Assembly (NCBI GenBank): GCA_001577185.1
Contig: LSCM01000045.1
Span: 1-8,011, forward strand
Source: Cloacimonetes bacterium TCS62
Lineage (GTDB): Bacteria; Cloacimonadota; Cloacimonadia; Cloacimonadales; TCS61
Direction: 5' to 3'
DNA length: 8,011 nt
The notes beneath the pieces were generated by a model. It was not told the origin of the DNA. It worked only from the letters and a program-made list of their open reading frames with translations, and made no database searches. Shown in pieces: positions 7,946 through 8,011 of this stretch. Each line of letters opens with the position of its first letter. Position 1 is the first letter of the stretch. The translations under genes and the position numbers were made by a program.

Positions 7946-7995
7946 AACCTTGAAAACAAAAAGACCAAACCAATGATTATTCTATTTCCAAGGTT
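7946..7995. repeat. Inverted repeat with 7-base arms and a long loop
   Basis: AACCTTG at 7946-7952 is matched by CAAGGTT at 7989-7995. The match extends imperfectly inwards (AAA against TTT) across a one-base bulge. The 36-base loop is AT-rich and has no inner hairpin. It lacks a clear T-run next to a GC-rich stem, so it is not a good terminator; it might be an operator-like site or chance. Confidence 0.35.
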
Positions 7996-8011
7996 ATAGA
8001 TGACTATTTTA

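Larger units (their letters stand above)
7781..8011. other. Upstream non-coding region
   Basis: About 230 bases, very AT-rich, with no convincing gene, tRNA or riboswitch. On the minus strand the right edge is open for 28 codons before a TAA, with a hydrophobic reading; this could be the tail of an upstream gene but is equally likely by chance. On the plus strand an ATG at 8000-8002 with AAGG seven bases earlier could open a divergent gene, but only four codons are visible. Neither is called as a gene. Confidence 0.5.

Overview
The window is AT-rich bacterial DNA in which almost everything lies on the minus strand. It holds two tandem, co-directional genes for very large secreted proteins of the gingipain-like C25 peptidase fold. 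The upstream one, at 2042-7765, is complete and encodes 1907 residues. The downstream one, at 1-2004, keeps its first 668 codons and runs off the left edge of the window. Only 37 bases separate them, with no convincing terminator, so they probably share a transcript.

The organism is most likely a member of the FCB/Cloacimonadota-like bacteria. The complete protein ends in a type IX secretion (Por/T9SS) type A-like sorting domain. Its opening YPNPFNP, central YNIKGQKVKTMV, VWDGKDDQN and SGVYFYKF, and final KKMLLLK are typical of Cloacimonadota and neighbouring candidate phyla. This placement rests on recalled family style rather than a search, so other T9SS-bearing phyla remain possible.

Layout from left to right on the plus strand: 1-2004 is the 5' part of the second gene; 2005-2041 is the short spacer with its GGAGG ribosome binding site; 2042-7765 is the complete gene; 7766-8011 is the upstream region, with a good ribosome binding site, a weak promoter candidate and a long-loop inverted repeat. 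No RNA genes, CRISPR arrays or insertion sequences were seen.

Both proteins have a signal peptide, a pro-region, a C25-like domain and a following Ig-like domain, then CARDB-like beta-sandwich repeats. The complete protein adds a nidogen-like module, a second CARDB-like pair, a cleaved-adhesin/MAM-like domain, a carboxypeptidase-regulatory-like domain, two FN3 domains and the sorting domain. The main point of interest is that both C25 domains keep the expected catalytic Cys but carry Trp where gingipains have the catalytic His of the GHG motif. They may be non-proteolytic surface or adhesion proteins, or a peptidase variant with a rearranged active site.
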